Below are positions 52,613-63,567 of a stretch of DNA of 64,000 nucleotides, in pieces. Within the stretch, counting starts at the first letter, position 1. Each line of letters begins with the position of its first letter. The notes beneath the pieces were generated by a model that was given only the letters and a program-made list of their open reading frames with translations, had not been told where the DNA came from and ran no database searches. Location: contig NZ_SWKM01000015.1 of NCBI RefSeq assembly GCF_005871205.1, positions 186,001 to 250,000 of the forward strand, read 5' to 3'. Both the position numbers and the translations under genes were made by a program. The DNA comes from Marinobacter alexandrii (GTDB taxonomy: Bacteria; Pseudomonadota; Gammaproteobacteria; Pseudomonadales; Oleiphilaceae).

Positions 52613-54436
52613 TTACTCGCTCTTTGCCTGCTCAGCGCCTGCAAGAGTGCCTGAGGTGGCGCCTTCGGCGGCCTTCGCAGACTTTCTGCGACGAATGTGC
52701 AGTTCTTTCAACTGCTTATCGTCTACTTCACCGGGCGCCTGGGTCATCAGGCAGGTCGCGCTCTGGGTTTTCGGGAATGCGATTACGTCGCGAATGGATG
52801 ATGAACCTGTCATCAACATGATCAGTCGATCAAGACCAAACGCCAGACCACCGTGCGGCGGGCAACCGTATTTCAGTGCATCCAACAGGAAGCCGAACTT
52901 AGCACGGGCCTCTTCTTCACCAATACCCAGGATGCGGAACACTGCTTCCTGCATCTGTTCATTGTGAATACGGATGGAACCGCCACCAAGCTCGGTACCG
53001 TTAAGGACCATGTCATACGCCCGGGAAAGTGCCGTGGCAGGATTGGCGGCCAGCTCTTCCACGCTGCAGGACGGCGCGGTGAACGGGTGGTGAATGGCGG
53101 TCAGGCTGCCGTCCGGAGTTTCCTCGAACATCGGGAAATCGACAACCCACAGCGGTGCCCACTCGCTGGTCAGCAGCTCAAGATCGTGACCAACCTTGAT
53201 CCGCAGTGCGCCCAGTGCCTCGTTAACCACCGTGGTCTTGTCAGCACCGAAGAACACGATATCGCCGTCTTCTGCGCCAACACGCTCCATCATAGCCAGA
53301 GCGACGTCGTCGCCCAGGAACTTGATGATCGGCGATTGCAAACCTTCAACGCCCTTGGACAGGTCGTTGACCTTGATGTAGGCCAGACCCTTGGCACCGT
53401 ATATTCCGACGAACTTGGTGTACTCGTCGATCTGTTTACGGCTCAGGTCGCCGCCCTTGGGCACGCGAAGGGCGGCAACGCGGCCCTTCGGATCCTTGGC
53501 CGGACCGGCAAACACCTTGAAGTCGACACTCTCAACCAGATCTGCAACATCAATCAGTTCCAGCGGAATCCGCAGGTCCGGTTTGTCACTGCCGTAGCGC
53601 TGCATGGCCTCGGCGTGGGGCATGCGCGGGAAACTTGGCAGTTCAACGTCCAGCACATCCTTGAACAGTGAACGAATCATGTCTTCGTTCAGACCCATCA
53701 GGGTTTCTTCGTCAACGAACGAAGCCTCAATGTCCACCTGGGTGAACTCCGGCTGACGGTCTGCCCGCAGGTCTTCATCACGGAAGCACTTCGCAATCTG
53801 GTAGTAGCGATCAACGCCGGACACCATTAGCAATTGCTTGAACAACTGGGGCGACTGCGGCAATGCAAAGAAAGAACCCTCGTGGGTACGGCTCGGCACC
53901 AGGTAGTCACGGGCGCCTTCCGGAGTGGCGCGGGTCAGGATCGGCGTTTCCACGTCCATGAAGCCGTTGCCGTCGAGGTAGTTCCGGATGTAGCTGGTTA
54001 CCCGCGAGCGGAACCGCAGGCGATTGATCATTTCCGGGCGACGCAGGTCGACAAAGCGATAGCGCAGGCGCACATCCTCACCCACATCAACGTGCTCATC
54101 CAGCGGGAACGGCGGCGTGGCGGCAGCATTAAGGATACTCAGCTCTTTGCCCAGCAGTTCAACCTGACCCGTCGGCATGCTGTTATTCTCAGTGCCCGCG
54201 GGACGGCGACGAACCCGGCCGGTCACCTTGATAACAAACTCGCTGCGCACCTTTTCCGCCAGCGCGAAACCCTCGGGCGTGTCGGGATCGACCACAACCT
54301 GGGACATTCCGTCCCGATCCCGCAGATCGAGGAAGATGACACCCCCATGGTCACGGCGGCGATGTACCCATCCGCAGAGAGTGACTTCCTGATCGATGTG
54401 GGATTCGTTGATCCCACCGCAATAATGACTGCGCAT
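52613..54436 (-). CDS. aspS: Aspartyl-tRNA synthetase AspS
   Basis: 607 residues from ATG 54436 ([20 protein letters not shown]), the family start; the much longer frame to 54568 is spurious. The N-terminal OB domain binds the anticodon ([20 protein letters not shown]), and class II motifs include [26 protein letters not shown] and [15 protein letters not shown]. It charges tRNA-Asp (and perhaps tRNA-Asn). The last 25 residues are a charged, Ala-rich tail ([15 protein letters not shown]). Its stop is in phase with the yebC remnant that follows. Confidence 0.96.
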   Translation of the reverse strand: MRSHYCGGINESHIDQEVTLCGWVHRRRDHGGVIFLDLRDRDGMSQVVVDPDTPEGFALAEKVRSEFVIKVTGRVRRRPAGTENNSMPTGQVELLGKELSILNAAATPPFPLDEHVDVGEDVRLRYRFVDLRRPEMINRLRFRSRVTSYIRNYLDGNGFMDVETPILTRATPEGARDYLVPSRTHEGSFFALPQSPQLFKQLLMVSGVDRYYQIAKCFRDEDLRADRQPEFTQVDIEASFVDEETLMGLNEDMIRSLFKDVLDVELPSFPRMPHAEAMQRYGSDKPDLRIPLELIDVADLVESVDFKVFAGPAKDPKGRVAALRVPKGGDLSRKQIDEYTKFVGIYGAKGLAYIKVNDLSKGVEGLQSPIIKFLGDDVALAMMERVGAEDGDIVFFGADKTTVVNEALGALRIKVGHDLELLTSEWAPLWVVDFPMFEETPDGSLTAIHHPFTAPSCSVEELAANPATALSRAYDMVLNGTELGGGSIRIHNEQMQEAVFRILGIGEEEARAKFGFLLDALKYGCPPHGGLAFGLDRLIMLMTGSSSIRDVIAFPKTQSATCLMTQAPGEVDDKQLKELHIRRRKSAKAAEGATSGTLAGAEQAKSE

Positions 54437-54675
54437 ACCGGTTCCCGTTATTTCTGATGTGTACGTAATGTCTGGGCAAGTAAGCGGGCGTAGCTTACCT
54501 TGCTGCTTTAATTTGGCCCGCAAAAATATCGTCGCGACCATACTGGAAAAGCCGCCCATTATAAACACAATGTCGCTGAAAATCAGGCGTCATTCATGGC
54601 GTTCTCGGCGGGCGGATGACTCACCGCCGACAGACCGCTAGAATGCACCGTTCACGCAGTAGATGGAGCCCCACC

Positions 54676-55305
54676 TTGTCGTCCAGAGCCGAGCAGAAAC
54701 TTCGTACCCGTCGTGCCCTGATGGACGCAGCCCTGGCACAACTGAGTGCCGATCGGGGTTTCGGCAGCCTCAGCCTGCGCGAGGTCGCTCGCGAAGCGGG
54801 CATCGCACCCACTTCGTTCTACCGGCACTTCTCAGAACTTGACGAGCTTGGCCTGGCCCTGGTGGATGAGGGCGGCGTGGCGCTACGACAGTTGATGCGC
54901 CAGGCCCGAAAGCGCATTGCCCGTGACGGCAGCGCTATTTCCACCTCGGTCGAGACGTTCATGGAATACCTCGGCAACAACGCGAACCTGTTCCGGCTGA
55001 TGCTTCGCGAACGTACCGGGGTATCCAAGCCATTCCGCACCGCCATCAAGGCCGAAATCGATCACTTTGTAACCGAACTGGCCGACGACCTGCGTCGCTT
55101 TGCCGACGAACAGGGCAGACCACTGGCTGACGCCCGCCTGGTTGCCGAAGCCATGGTTACACTGGTATTCAATCAGGGCGCGGAGGCACTGGATGCCAAC
55201 GCCAAGGAACGGGACGAGCTGAAATTGAAGCTGAAGACTGAGCTGCGGATGATTTTATTGGGTTCGCAAACCATTGCCCGGAGATCGAAGTCAAAAAAAG
55301 ATTAA
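54676..55305 (+). CDS. fabR: TetR-family repressor FabR
   Basis: 209 residues from a TTG at 54676, supported by GGAG 7 bases upstream and by the normal FabR start ([21 protein letters not shown]); an ATG at 54643 is the alternative. The HTH has [20 protein letters not shown]. FabR represses unsaturated fatty-acid synthesis genes (fabA/fabB, des) and senses acyl pools. The ligand domain has [20 protein letters not shown], a FabR block. It is divergent from aspS and ends at a strong terminator. Confidence 0.92.
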   Translation: MSSRAEQKLRTRRALMDAALAQLSADRGFGSLSLREVAREAGIAPTSFYRHFSELDELGLALVDEGGVALRQLMRQARKRIARDGSAISTSVETFMEYLGNNANLFRLMLRERTGVSKPFRTAIKAEIDHFVTELADDLRRFADEQGRPLADARLVAEAMVTLVFNQGAEALDANAKERDELKLKLKTELRMILLGSQTIARRSKSKKD

Positions 55306-55400
55306 ATTCGTTGGAACCTTTTTGAAAGGGGCTCCGTGGTTGGTAATGGAAGACGATACACCTTCCATTGTTGAGTCGTTACCTTTCCAGGTAGCCTTGA

Positions 55401-55427
55401 GCCCGCCCTCTTTGGCGGGCTTTTTTT
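55401..55427 (+). terminator. Rho-independent terminator after fabR
   Basis: GCCCGCC / GGCGGGC stem with a 6-base loop followed by seven T, 95 bases after the fabR stop. A separate inverted repeat (AATGGAAG / CTTCCATT) lies nearer to the gene, around 55345-55370. Confidence 0.9.
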
Positions 55428-55444
55428 ATGCCTACCTTTTACCG

Positions 55445-55870
55445 CTACCTAAGCCGCGCCAGAACCGGCTCAAGCTTCTCCTGGACCACCGCCAAGGCCT
55501 CTTGGCTATAGGGCACCGGAGGCTGGACACCCCAAACCGGACCGGGCCAGGCTGGATCGTCCGCAAACCGAACAATGTGATGCAGATGAAGCTGAGGAAC
55601 CATATTACCCAGCGCCGCAACGTTCATTTTGTCGCCGGCGAACAGCTCCATCATGCCGCGGCTGAGCACCGAGGACTCGTGCATTAACCTTGCCTGCTGC
55701 TGATCCGAGAGCTCATAGATCTCCCGAATGCCGGCCACCGCCGGCACCAGCAGCAACCAGGGCCAGGTACTGTCGTTCATCAGCCGAATCTCGCACAACT
55801 GACTGCGCCCGAGACTAACGGTATCTGACGCCAAGCGCTCATGGAGCTGAAAGCCCGTATCACCCGCCAT
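55445..55870 (-). CDS. HIT-family (histidine triad) hydrolase
   Basis: 141 residues from ATG 55870; a GTG at 55876, overlapping the ugd stop, is also possible. The HIT motif is VPQLHLHHIVRF, followed by DDPAWPGPVWG, which marks the bacterial HIT subgroup common in Marinobacter and Pseudomonas. These cytoplasmic enzymes hydrolyse nucleotide conjugates such as AppppA or AMP-lysine; the substrate here is not known. It is translated from the ugd-galE transcript. Confidence 0.88.
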   Translation of the reverse strand: MAGDTGFQLHERLASDTVSLGRSQLCEIRLMNDSTWPWLLLVPAVAGIREIYELSDQQQARLMHESSVLSRGMMELFAGDKMNVAALGNMVPQLHLHHIVRFADDPAWPGPVWGVQPPVPYSQEALAVVQEKLEPVLARLR

Positions 55871-55872
55871 AA

Positions 55873-57216
55873 TCACACCGCATTGAACTGATTCTGGCCC
55901 CGCCCGATGGCGTAGTAGATCAAGCCATAACGATGGAGCATCTCAGGTTCATAAAGGTTGCGACCATCGAACACCGCCGGTTCTCTCAGGGTCGCCGCAA
56001 TTGCCTCAAAGTCCGGCGAACGGAACTCCTTCCACTCGGTGCAGATAACCAGGACATCGGCTCCCTTAAGCGCCTGCTCCTTGGTGCCACACAGGGTCAA
56101 ACCGTCGTGGTCGCCGTAGATGCGCTGCGTTTCTTCCATGGCCTCGGGATCGAACGCCTGCACCACGGCCCCGGCTTTCCACAGGTTTTCCATCAGGGTT
56201 CGTGATGAGGCCTCACGCATGTCGTCGGTGTTGGGCTTGAATGCCAGCCCCCACACCGCAACCACTTTGCCCTTCAGATCACCCTGGAAGTAATGGGATA
56301 CCTTGTCGAACAGAACGTGTTTCTGGGCGTAATTGACCGCCTCTACCGCATTCAGCAGACGAGACTCGTAATCGCAGTCACGGGCCGTGCGCGCCAGCGC
56401 CTGAACGTCCTTTGGAAAGCAGGAACCGCCATAGCCGCATCCGGGGTAGATGAAGTGGTAGCCAATGCGCGGATCGGAACCAATACCCTGACGAACAGCT
56501 TCAATATCGGCACCCAACCGCTCTGCCAGGTTGGCCACTTCATTCATGAAGCTGATCTTCGTGGCAAGCATGGCGTTGGCCGCGTACTTGGTCAGCTCCG
56601 CTGAACGGACGTCCATGAAGATCATGCGGTCATGGGAGCGGTTAAACGGATAATAAACCTCACGCAGCATTTCGACAGCCTTGTCGCTGTCAGTGCCGAC
56701 CACAATCCGGTCCGGCTTCATGAAGTCGTTGATGGCCGCCCCTTCCTTAAGGAATTCAGGGTTCGAGACGACATCGAAATCAAGTTCAAGGTCGCGATGG
56801 TCCAGCTCCGAGCGAACAGCGGCGCGCACCTTGTCGGCCGTCCCCACCGGCACCGTGGACTTGTCCACCACCACCTTGTAATCGTCCATGTACTGGCCGA
56901 TGGACCGGGCCACAGCAGTCACATACTGAAGATCGGCAGAGCCGTCCTCGTCGGGTGGCGTGCCAACGGCAATGAACTGGAGCACACCGTGTTTGACCGC
57001 CGTTTTCGCATCGGTGGTAAACGACAGGCGCCCGGCGGCAACCGTATGCTTGACGATGGACTCAAGACCCGGCTCAAAAATAGGAATCTGGCCGTTTTCC
57101 AGTTTTTCGATCTTGGCCTTATCAACATCCATGCAAAGCACATTGTGGCCAACGTCCGCCAGGCAAGCGCCTGTGACCAACCCCACGTAACCGGTTCCGA
57201 AAATCGTAATATTCAT
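55873..57216 (-). CDS. ugd: UDP-glucose 6-dehydrogenase Ugd
   Basis: 447 residues. NAD-binding start [20 protein letters not shown], the [15 protein letters not shown] block, [10 protein letters not shown], and the catalytic-cysteine motif [14 protein letters not shown] (about residues 258-271), plus [16 protein letters not shown]. It oxidises UDP-glucose to UDP-glucuronate, feeding the epimerase at 35398 and the EPS. It follows galE by about 40 bases in the same direction and so is likely co-transcribed with it. Confidence 0.97.
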   Translation of the reverse strand: MNITIFGTGYVGLVTGACLADVGHNVLCMDVDKAKIEKLENGQIPIFEPGLESIVKHTVAAGRLSFTTDAKTAVKHGVLQFIAVGTPPDEDGSADLQYVTAVARSIGQYMDDYKVVVDKSTVPVGTADKVRAAVRSELDHRDLELDFDVVSNPEFLKEGAAINDFMKPDRIVVGTDSDKAVEMLREVYYPFNRSHDRMIFMDVRSAELTKYAANAMLATKISFMNEVANLAERLGADIEAVRQGIGSDPRIGYHFIYPGCGYGGSCFPKDVQALARTARDCDYESRLLNAVEAVNYAQKHVLFDKVSHYFQGDLKGKVVAVWGLAFKPNTDDMREASSRTLMENLWKAGAVVQAFDPEAMEETQRIYGDHDGLTLCGTKEQALKGADVLVICTEWKEFRSPDFEAIAATLREPAVFDGRNLYEPEMLHRYGLIYYAIGRGQNQFNAV

Positions 57217-57258
57217 TCAATCAATCCTGCCATGGTGAAAGGGGGACAGACTCTGCCT

Positions 57259-58251
57259 TCACACTGTAGAGCTCTTTTTTTTCTGCCAGATGGCTTCCCA
57301 TGCCAGCGCTGTACCGACAATGGTATCGAGATTGTCAAAATCAGGGGTCCAGCCCAGCGTCGCCTTGATCCGAGCGTTATCGGCCATCAAGGCAGCTGGG
57401 TCACCGGCACGGCGCCCAACCAGCTCAACCGGGAAATCCACACCGGACTGCGTCTTGACCACGTCGATCACCTCATTGACGGTGAATCCGCGGCCGTATC
57501 CGCAGTTGAGAACGCTGGATTCCCCACCCTTCGCCATATAGTCCAGCGCCATCACGTGGGCCTTGGCGAGGTCCTCCACATGGATGTAGTCACGAACGCA
57601 GGTGCCGTCACGGGTCTCGTAATCGGCTCCAAACACGCTCATGCCATCGCGCTGCCCTGTAACGCATTCACAGGCCACCTTGATCAGGTGGGTAGCCTCG
57701 GGAGTCGCCTGCCCTAATTTACCGTCAGGATTGGCACCTGCCACGTTGAAATAGCGAAGAATCACATAGTTGAGGCTGGAAGCGGCGGCCAGATCCATAA
57801 TCATCCGCTCGCTCATCATCTTCGAGGCGCCGTAGGGATTGATAGGCGCCAGCGGAAGGTCTTCGGTCAGCACGGTCTGCTCGGGCATGCCATACACGGC
57901 CGCCGTTGACGAGAACACCATGTAGGGAACGTCGTGCCGTTCCACCGCCTTGAGAAGATTCAGGGTGTTGCGGGTATTGTTGCTGTAATACTTGAGGGGA
58001 TTGGCGACCGATTCGGGGACCACAATATGCGCGGCGAAATGCAGCACTGCATCAAACTTGTGGCTGGCAAACACATCACCAATGGCGGTTTCATCCGCCA
58101 GGTCTCCAACCACCAGCTCACCCGCCGTAACTGCCCAGCGGTATCCGGTCGACAGGTTATCAAACACCACGATGTCGTGGCCCGCCTGCGCCAATTGACG
58201 CACCACATGACTGCCAATATATCCGGCTCCGCCGGTAACCAGTACTTTCAT
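57259..58251 (-). CDS. galE: UDP-glucose 4-epimerase GalE
   Basis: 330 residues from ATG 58251 (MKVLVTGGAGYIGSHVVRQL), the family start; longer frames are spurious. NAD loop GGAGYIGSH; catalytic Y-x3-K in NPYGASKMMSERM; RYFNVAGANPDGK; DYIHVEDLAKAHV. It interconverts UDP-glucose and UDP-galactose, supplying galactose for EPS or LPS. It comes first of a galE-ugd-HIT group, 25 bases after tadA. Confidence 0.97.
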   Translation of the reverse strand: MKVLVTGGAGYIGSHVVRQLAQAGHDIVVFDNLSTGYRWAVTAGELVVGDLADETAIGDVFASHKFDAVLHFAAHIVVPESVANPLKYYSNNTRNTLNLLKAVERHDVPYMVFSSTAAVYGMPEQTVLTEDLPLAPINPYGASKMMSERMIMDLAAASSLNYVILRYFNVAGANPDGKLGQATPEATHLIKVACECVTGQRDGMSVFGADYETRDGTCVRDYIHVEDLAKAHVMALDYMAKGGESSVLNCGYGRGFTVNEVIDVVKTQSGVDFPVELVGRRAGDPAALMADNARIKATLGWTPDFDNLDTIVGTALAWEAIWQKKKSSTV

Positions 58252-58276
58252 GCTGCTAAATATCCTTCCCTGAAGA

Positions 58277-58747
58277 TTAGTTGCGCTCTTGTCGACGCTC
58301 TTTGCGCCGGGCGCTGAAAAATTCGCTGATGATCGAGCTGCATTGCTGCTGCAGGACACCCGCTACCGCCTCGACGCTCCAATTCAGGTGCGGCTCTTCC
58401 AGCGTTCGCCGCGCCGACTCTACCGCCCCGGCCTTCGGCTCGGTCGCTCCATAGACCAAACGGCTGACCCGGCTATGCACGATGGCGCCAACACACATCG
58501 TACAAGGCTCAAGTGTTACGTAAAGAGTAGCTCCGGACAAACGATAGTTGCCAATTCGGGCCGCGGCATCGCGCAGGGCTCGAATCTCCGCATGAGCGGT
58601 AGGATCACAGCCGGTGATCGGGGCGTTGAATCCGGCCCCGACCTCCCGGCCGTCAAGTACAACGATGGCACCTACAGGCACCTCACCAACTGATGCAGCT
58701 TGGGCAGCGAGCTCAAGCGCCCGTGCCATCCAGGCCTCATCCATCAT
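58277..58747 (-). CDS. tadA: tRNA-specific adenosine deaminase TadA
   Basis: 156 residues from ATG 58747; ATG 58744 and GTG 58765 are alternatives. The zinc deaminase motifs are PTAHAEIRAL (His and catalytic Glu) and TLEPCTMCVGAIVHSRV (two Cys ligands); the C-terminal helix is Arg-rich (FFSARRKERRQER). It makes inosine at the wobble position of tRNA-Arg(ACG), an essential step. It lies 34 bases after guaA, on the guaB-guaA transcript. Confidence 0.95.
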   Translation of the reverse strand: MMDEAWMARALELAAQAASVGEVPVGAIVVLDGREVGAGFNAPITGCDPTAHAEIRALRDAAARIGNYRLSGATLYVTLEPCTMCVGAIVHSRVSRLVYGATEPKAGAVESARRTLEEPHLNWSVEAVAGVLQQQCSSIISEFFSARRKERRQERN

Positions 58748-58780
58748 CTCGGTTCCGGCCGGCACAGGATTTCTACCCGC

Positions 58781-60358
58781 CTATTCCCACTCAATGGTGG
58801 CAGGTGGCTTGGACGAGACGTCGTAGGTCACCCGGGAAACCCCGGAGATCTCGTTGATAATGCGGTTGGAGACGGTCTCCAGCAAATCATACGGCAGATG
58901 AGCCCAACGCGCAGTCATGAAATCGATGGTTTCCACTGCACGCAAGGCCACCACGTACTCGTAGCGACGGGCATCACCGACAACCCCGACGGATTTGACC
59001 GGCAGGAACACGGCGAAGGCCTGACTGGTCTTGTGGTAAAGGTCTGCCCGGTGCAACTCCTCCAGGAAGATGGCGTCGGCCCGGCGCAGAATGTCCGCGT
59101 ATTCCTTCTTCACTTCACCCAGAATCCGAACACCAAGGCCAGGTCCCGGGAACGGGTGCCGGTAGACCATATCGTATGGCAGGCCAAGCTCCAGACCGAT
59201 GCGACGAACCTCGTCCTTAAACAGCTCGCGCAGGGGCTCAACCAGCTTCAGCTTCATGGTTTCAGGCAGACCACCAACGTTGTGGTGCGACTTGATCACG
59301 TGGGCTTTGCCAGTTTTGGAGGCCGCGGACTCGATTACATCCGGATAGATGGTGCCCTGGGCCAGCCAGTTCACGTCCTTGATGGTGGTCGCTTCTTCAT
59401 CGAACACATCGATGAAGGTGTTGCCAATGATCTTGCGCTTTTGCTCGGGATCATCGACCCCCTTGAGCTTGGACAGGAACAGATCTTCGGCATCTACCCG
59501 AATGACTTTCACGCCCATGTTGCTGGCGAACATATCCATGACCTGGTCGCCCTCGTGCAGGCGCAACAGCCCGTTATCCACGAACACGCAGGTGAGCTGC
59601 TCGCCGATGGCCTTGTGCAGCAGCGCAGCAGTTACCGATGAGTCAACACCACCGGACAGGCCGAGCAGGACTTTATCGCTTCCGACCTGTTCACGAATCT
59701 GACGCACTGCGTCGTCAACGATCTTCGCCGGTGTCCAAAGCGCTTCACAACCAGAAATGTTGTGAACAAAATGCTCCAGAATGCGCTTACCCTGCAGGGT
59801 GTGGGTGACTTCCGGGTGGAACTGCACGCCATAGAGGTTTCGCTCCAGGTCCTGCATCGCGGCAATTGGCGCACTTTCGGTGGAGGCCAGCAGCTCGAAG
59901 CCTTCCGGCATCGCCACGACCTTGTCACCGTGACTCATCCAGACGTCCAGCAGGGAGTCGCCGGTGCCGGTCAGGTGGTCGGTGATGTCCTGCAGCAGCG
60001 GGCCAGCGGCCCGAACTTTAACCTGGGCGTAGCCAAATTCCCGCTTCTCAGAGCTGGCCACCCGGCCGCCAAGCTGTTCCGCCATGGTCTGCATGCCGTA
60101 GCAGATACCCAGTACCGGAATGCCCCGCTCAAAAAGACCCTCAGGCGCACGAGGCCCACCCAGTTGGGTCACCGATTCCGGACCGCCAGCCAGGATGATG
60201 CCCTTGGGATTGAAGTCATCCAGCTCTTCATCGGTGATGTCGAACGCTTTGATTTCGCAGTAAACGCCAATTTCCCGCACTCGACGCGCAATCAACTGGG
60301 TGTACTGGGAACCGAAATCGAGAATCAGGATGCGGTGGTCGTGAATATTCTGGGCCAT
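58781..60358 (-). CDS. guaA: GMP synthase GuaA
   Basis: 525 residues, standard. The class I amidotransferase domain has [21 protein letters not shown] and the nucleophile cysteine in [17 protein letters not shown]; the synthetase domain has the PP-loop [16 protein letters not shown], and the C-terminal dimerisation domain ends KPPATIEWE. It converts XMP to GMP with glutamine. It is encoded 64 bases after guaB; a hairpin lies in this gap. Confidence 0.98.
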   Translation of the reverse strand: MAQNIHDHRILILDFGSQYTQLIARRVREIGVYCEIKAFDITDEELDDFNPKGIILAGGPESVTQLGGPRAPEGLFERGIPVLGICYGMQTMAEQLGGRVASSEKREFGYAQVKVRAAGPLLQDITDHLTGTGDSLLDVWMSHGDKVVAMPEGFELLASTESAPIAAMQDLERNLYGVQFHPEVTHTLQGKRILEHFVHNISGCEALWTPAKIVDDAVRQIREQVGSDKVLLGLSGGVDSSVTAALLHKAIGEQLTCVFVDNGLLRLHEGDQVMDMFASNMGVKVIRVDAEDLFLSKLKGVDDPEQKRKIIGNTFIDVFDEEATTIKDVNWLAQGTIYPDVIESAASKTGKAHVIKSHHNVGGLPETMKLKLVEPLRELFKDEVRRIGLELGLPYDMVYRHPFPGPGLGVRILGEVKKEYADILRRADAIFLEELHRADLYHKTSQAFAVFLPVKSVGVVGDARRYEYVVALRAVETIDFMTARWAHLPYDLLETVSNRIINEISGVSRVTYDVSSKPPATIEWE

Positions 60359-60381
60359 GAAGTCCTCGGGTCAGGAAAAGC

Positions 60382-60407
60382 AACGCGGCTCAAGGGTGAA
60401 CCGCGTT
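60382..60407 (-). other. Hairpin in the guaB-guaA spacer
   Basis: AACGCGG / CCGCGTT, a perfect 7-bp stem around a 12-base spacer that can add a TCA/TGA pair, stands in the 64-base gap between guaB and guaA. No T run follows on the minus strand, so it is not a standard terminator; it could stabilise mRNA or mark a processing site. Confidence 0.5.
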
Positions 60408-60422
60408 TGGATAAGGCAATAA

Positions 60423-61886
60423 TTAACCGATACGGTAGTTGGGCGCTTCTTTGGTGATGGTCACATCGTGCACGTGACTCTCCCGCATGCCGGCGTTGGT
60501 AATGCGCACAAATTCCGGCTTGGTGCGCATCTCTTCCATAGTGGCACTGCCGGTGTAACCCATGGAAGCGCGCAAGCCTCCGACAAGCTGATGCACGATG
60601 TTGCGCATCGGGCCCTTGCAGGCCACGCGGCCTTCAATGCCTTCCGGAACCAGCTTCTCGATACCCTTGCTGGCGTCCTGGAAGTACCGGTCACTGGAGC
60701 CCTGCCCCATCGCACCGATGGAACCCATGCCGCGATAGGCTTTGTAGCTCCGGCCCTGGAACAACTCGACCTCGCCCGGTGCTTCATCGGTACCGGCCAG
60801 CAGGCTGCCGATCATTACGCTGTGGGCGCCGGCCGCAATGGCTTTGGCAATATCACCAGAGAATCGGATGCCACCGTCAGCGATCAGCGGAACACCTCTG
60901 TCTTTCAGCGCTGCCGCCACATTGGAAACCGCCGAAATCTGGGGCACGCCAATGCCTGCCACAATTCTGGTTGTACAGATTGAGCCAGGGCCAATACCCA
61001 CTTTAACCGCATCCGCACCGGCATCAGCCAACGCAAGGGCGGCTTCAGAGGTGGCGATGTTACCGCCAATGACCTGTACTCCCGGGAAATTCTGTTTAGC
61101 CCAGCGAACCCGCTCGATAACGCCTCTGGAGTGACCATGGGCGGTATCAATGACAATCACGTCCACACCGGCTTCGGCAAGGGCCGAAATTCGGGCTTCC
61201 GTATCACCGCCGGTGCTCACCGCTGCCCCGGCACGCAGACGACCTTGGTCGTCCTTGCACGCCAGCGGATAGTCCTTCGCCTTCTGGATATCCTTGACGG
61301 TAATCAGGCCGCGCAGTTCAAAGTTGTCATTAACAACCAACACCTTCTCGATGCGATGACGGTGGAGCAGCTCTTTAACGTCATCGAGGCTGGCACCCTC
61401 TTTCACCGTTACCAACTTATCCTTGGGCGTCATGATGTCCCGAACAGGGGTATCCATGCGGCTTTCGAAACGAATGTCGCGACCGGTCACAATTCCGACC
61501 AGATCGTTGCCATCAACCACTGGCAAACCGGAAATGCTGTTGGCCGTGGTGATATCGACCAGCTCCCGAACCGTGGTGTCCGGAGCAACGGTGATTGGAT
61601 CCTTGACCACTCCGCTTTCGAATTTCTTGACCTTGCGGACTGCAGCTGCCTGCTGTTCAACCGTCATATTCTTATGCATGATGCCAATACCGCCTTCCTG
61701 AGCCATGGCAATGGCCAGTTCGGCATCAGTTACTGTGTCCATAGCAGACGACAGCAGCGGAATATTGAGGGTAATCCCCTTGGTCAACTGTGTTTGCAGA
61801 CTGACTTCGTGGGGTAGGACTTCGGAATATCCGGGGACCAGCAAAACATCATCAAACGTGAGGGCTTCTTCGGCAATTCGCAGCAT
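60423..61886 (-). CDS. guaB: IMP dehydrogenase GuaB
   Basis: 487 residues from ATG 61886 ([23 protein letters not shown]), the family start with AGGCGGAT upstream; the frame running to 61946 is not used. Two CBS domains (about 95-210, [13 protein letters not shown]) interrupt the TIM barrel; the catalytic-cysteine loop is [20 protein letters not shown]. It oxidises IMP to XMP. First gene of guaB-guaA-tadA; promoter region 61887-62078 is shared with the divergent xseA. Confidence 0.98.
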   Translation of the reverse strand: MLRIAEEALTFDDVLLVPGYSEVLPHEVSLQTQLTKGITLNIPLLSSAMDTVTDAELAIAMAQEGGIGIMHKNMTVEQQAAAVRKVKKFESGVVKDPITVAPDTTVRELVDITTANSISGLPVVDGNDLVGIVTGRDIRFESRMDTPVRDIMTPKDKLVTVKEGASLDDVKELLHRHRIEKVLVVNDNFELRGLITVKDIQKAKDYPLACKDDQGRLRAGAAVSTGGDTEARISALAEAGVDVIVIDTAHGHSRGVIERVRWAKQNFPGVQVIGGNIATSEAALALADAGADAVKVGIGPGSICTTRIVAGIGVPQISAVSNVAAALKDRGVPLIADGGIRFSGDIAKAIAAGAHSVMIGSLLAGTDEAPGEVELFQGRSYKAYRGMGSIGAMGQGSSDRYFQDASKGIEKLVPEGIEGRVACKGPMRNIVHQLVGGLRASMGYTGSATMEEMRTKPEFVRITNAGMRESHVHDVTITKEAPNYRIG

Positions 61887-62078
61887 TGGGATCCGCCTTT
61901 TGAACATGCTAAGTTGGGAGATTACGTGCTGTACCCGCGGCGGCACAACAAAGCAAAATCCTTAATCGATCTATTATAAAGGGGCGTCCCGAGACAGTAA
62001 ACCGCACCTTTTTTAAGGTACGATTGCATCCTTTTGAATTCTCGAATTTTTTATCCTTCTGATTTTCGGCTATTGCGT

Positions 62079-63458
62079 ATGGATGACTACCGATCACCCC
62101 GGACAACACCCGCTTTCCAGGACACCAGGCCGCAAGCCCTGAGTGTCAGCGAACTGAATCACCAGGCCCGACACCTTCTGGAATCCAGCTTTATGCAGGT
62201 GTGGGTAGAGGGTGAAATCTCAGGCCTGTCCCGGCCATCATCGGGCCACTGGTACTTTTCCCTGAAAGATCGCAAATGCCAGGTGCGCTGCGCAATGTTC
62301 CGGGGTTTTAACCAGCGCATTCGAGCCATACCGAAGGAAGGCGACCAGATCCGGATTCGCGGCAAGGTCACCTTGTATGAGAACCGTGGTGATTTTCAGA
62401 TCATTGTCGAGCATATGGAGCCAGCAGGGCTGGGGGAACTCCAGCAGGCCTACGAAGAACTGAAACGCAAGTTGCAGGGCGAGGGCCTGTTCGACACCGC
62501 CAGAAAGAAACCGCTTCCAACCACGCCCCGGCACATCGGCGTCGTCACCTCACCGACCGGCGCGGCCATCCACGACATCCTGACGGTACTGGCCCGACGT
62601 TGCCCCGCTATTCCTGTGACGCTCTACCCGACTGCAGTTCAGGGCAAGGCCGCAACCGGCGACATCGTTCAGGCAATTGAACGAGCGCAGAGCCACGGCG
62701 TGGCCGATGTGCTGATCATTGGCCGGGGCGGCGGCTCCCTCGAGGACCTCTGGTGCTTTAACGAAGAAGTGGTGGCGCGCGCTATTGCCAACTGCCCAAT
62801 CCCAACGGTCAGCGCCGTAGGCCACGAAGTCGACGTCACCATCGCCGATTTCGTTGCCGACCTGCGGGCCCCAACCCCATCTGCCGCAGCCGAAAAAATC
62901 TCTCCGGACCAGCGGGACTGGCTACGTCAGCTCAACGAACGCGAGCTCCGGCTGGCGAACGCCGCACGGCGGACATTAACGCGGTTCGGCACCGAACTTG
63001 AACACCTGGGTGCACGGCTAAGGGATCCGCGGCGCGAGCTGCTCGAAAAAGCCCAACGGATGGATGATCTGGAGCTGCGCCTGGTGCAGACCATGAGTCA
63101 GCGGCTCGAGCGGCTGTCCGTTCGGAATGAAAACCTGGGCCAGCGGCTGATGACGCATTCACCGGGTCGCCGACTTGCAGATAGCCAGAACACCTTGAGG
63201 CGCGTAGCGGAGCAATTGAATTCGGCCATCCAGGTGCAACTGAAGCAGCGCCAGGATCAATTTGAGCATATCGCCCAGACACTCAACGTTGTCAGCCCCC
63301 TGGCCACCCTCGGACGCGGTTACGCCATTGTGCGCGATGCCGACGGCAACATTGTTCGCGACGCCTCAGGCCTCACTCCCGGTGACCGCATCAGCGCCCG
63401 GACGGCTCGGGGCGAGATTGCCGCCGACGTCACCAGCGTGGAGTTGCCAACAGAATAA
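62079..63458 (+). CDS. xseA: Exodeoxyribonuclease VII large subunit XseA
   Basis: 459 residues from ATG 62079 (MDDYRSPRTTPAFQD); the TTG at 62034 is a less likely start. N-terminal OB fold: VWVEGEISGLSRPSSGHWYFSLKD; catalytic domain: GVVTSPTGAAIHDIL, IGRGGGSLEDLWCFN and ISAVGHEVDVTIADF-type blocks; a long coiled-coil follows and a C-terminal domain with LNVVSPLATLGRGYAIVRD. It degrades single-stranded DNA with the small subunit XseB, which is not encoded next to it here. Confidence 0.97.
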   Translation: MDDYRSPRTTPAFQDTRPQALSVSELNHQARHLLESSFMQVWVEGEISGLSRPSSGHWYFSLKDRKCQVRCAMFRGFNQRIRAIPKEGDQIRIRGKVTLYENRGDFQIIVEHMEPAGLGELQQAYEELKRKLQGEGLFDTARKKPLPTTPRHIGVVTSPTGAAIHDILTVLARRCPAIPVTLYPTAVQGKAATGDIVQAIERAQSHGVADVLIIGRGGGSLEDLWCFNEEVVARAIANCPIPTVSAVGHEVDVTIADFVADLRAPTPSAAAEKISPDQRDWLRQLNERELRLANAARRTLTRFGTELEHLGARLRDPRRELLEKAQRMDDLELRLVQTMSQRLERLSVRNENLGQRLMTHSPGRRLADSQNTLRRVAEQLNSAIQVQLKQRQDQFEHIAQTLNVVSPLATLGRGYAIVRDADGNIVRDASGLTPGDRISARTARGEIAADVTSVELPTE

Positions 63459-63567
63459 CCACCGCAGATAGCGACTAAGCCAATGGTCTACTAGTCCATG
63501 ATTTCAAACGGCCTAGAGTTGTTAAGTCAGTCAATAAAACAACAATAGGCCCAGTGAGGTGGAATGC

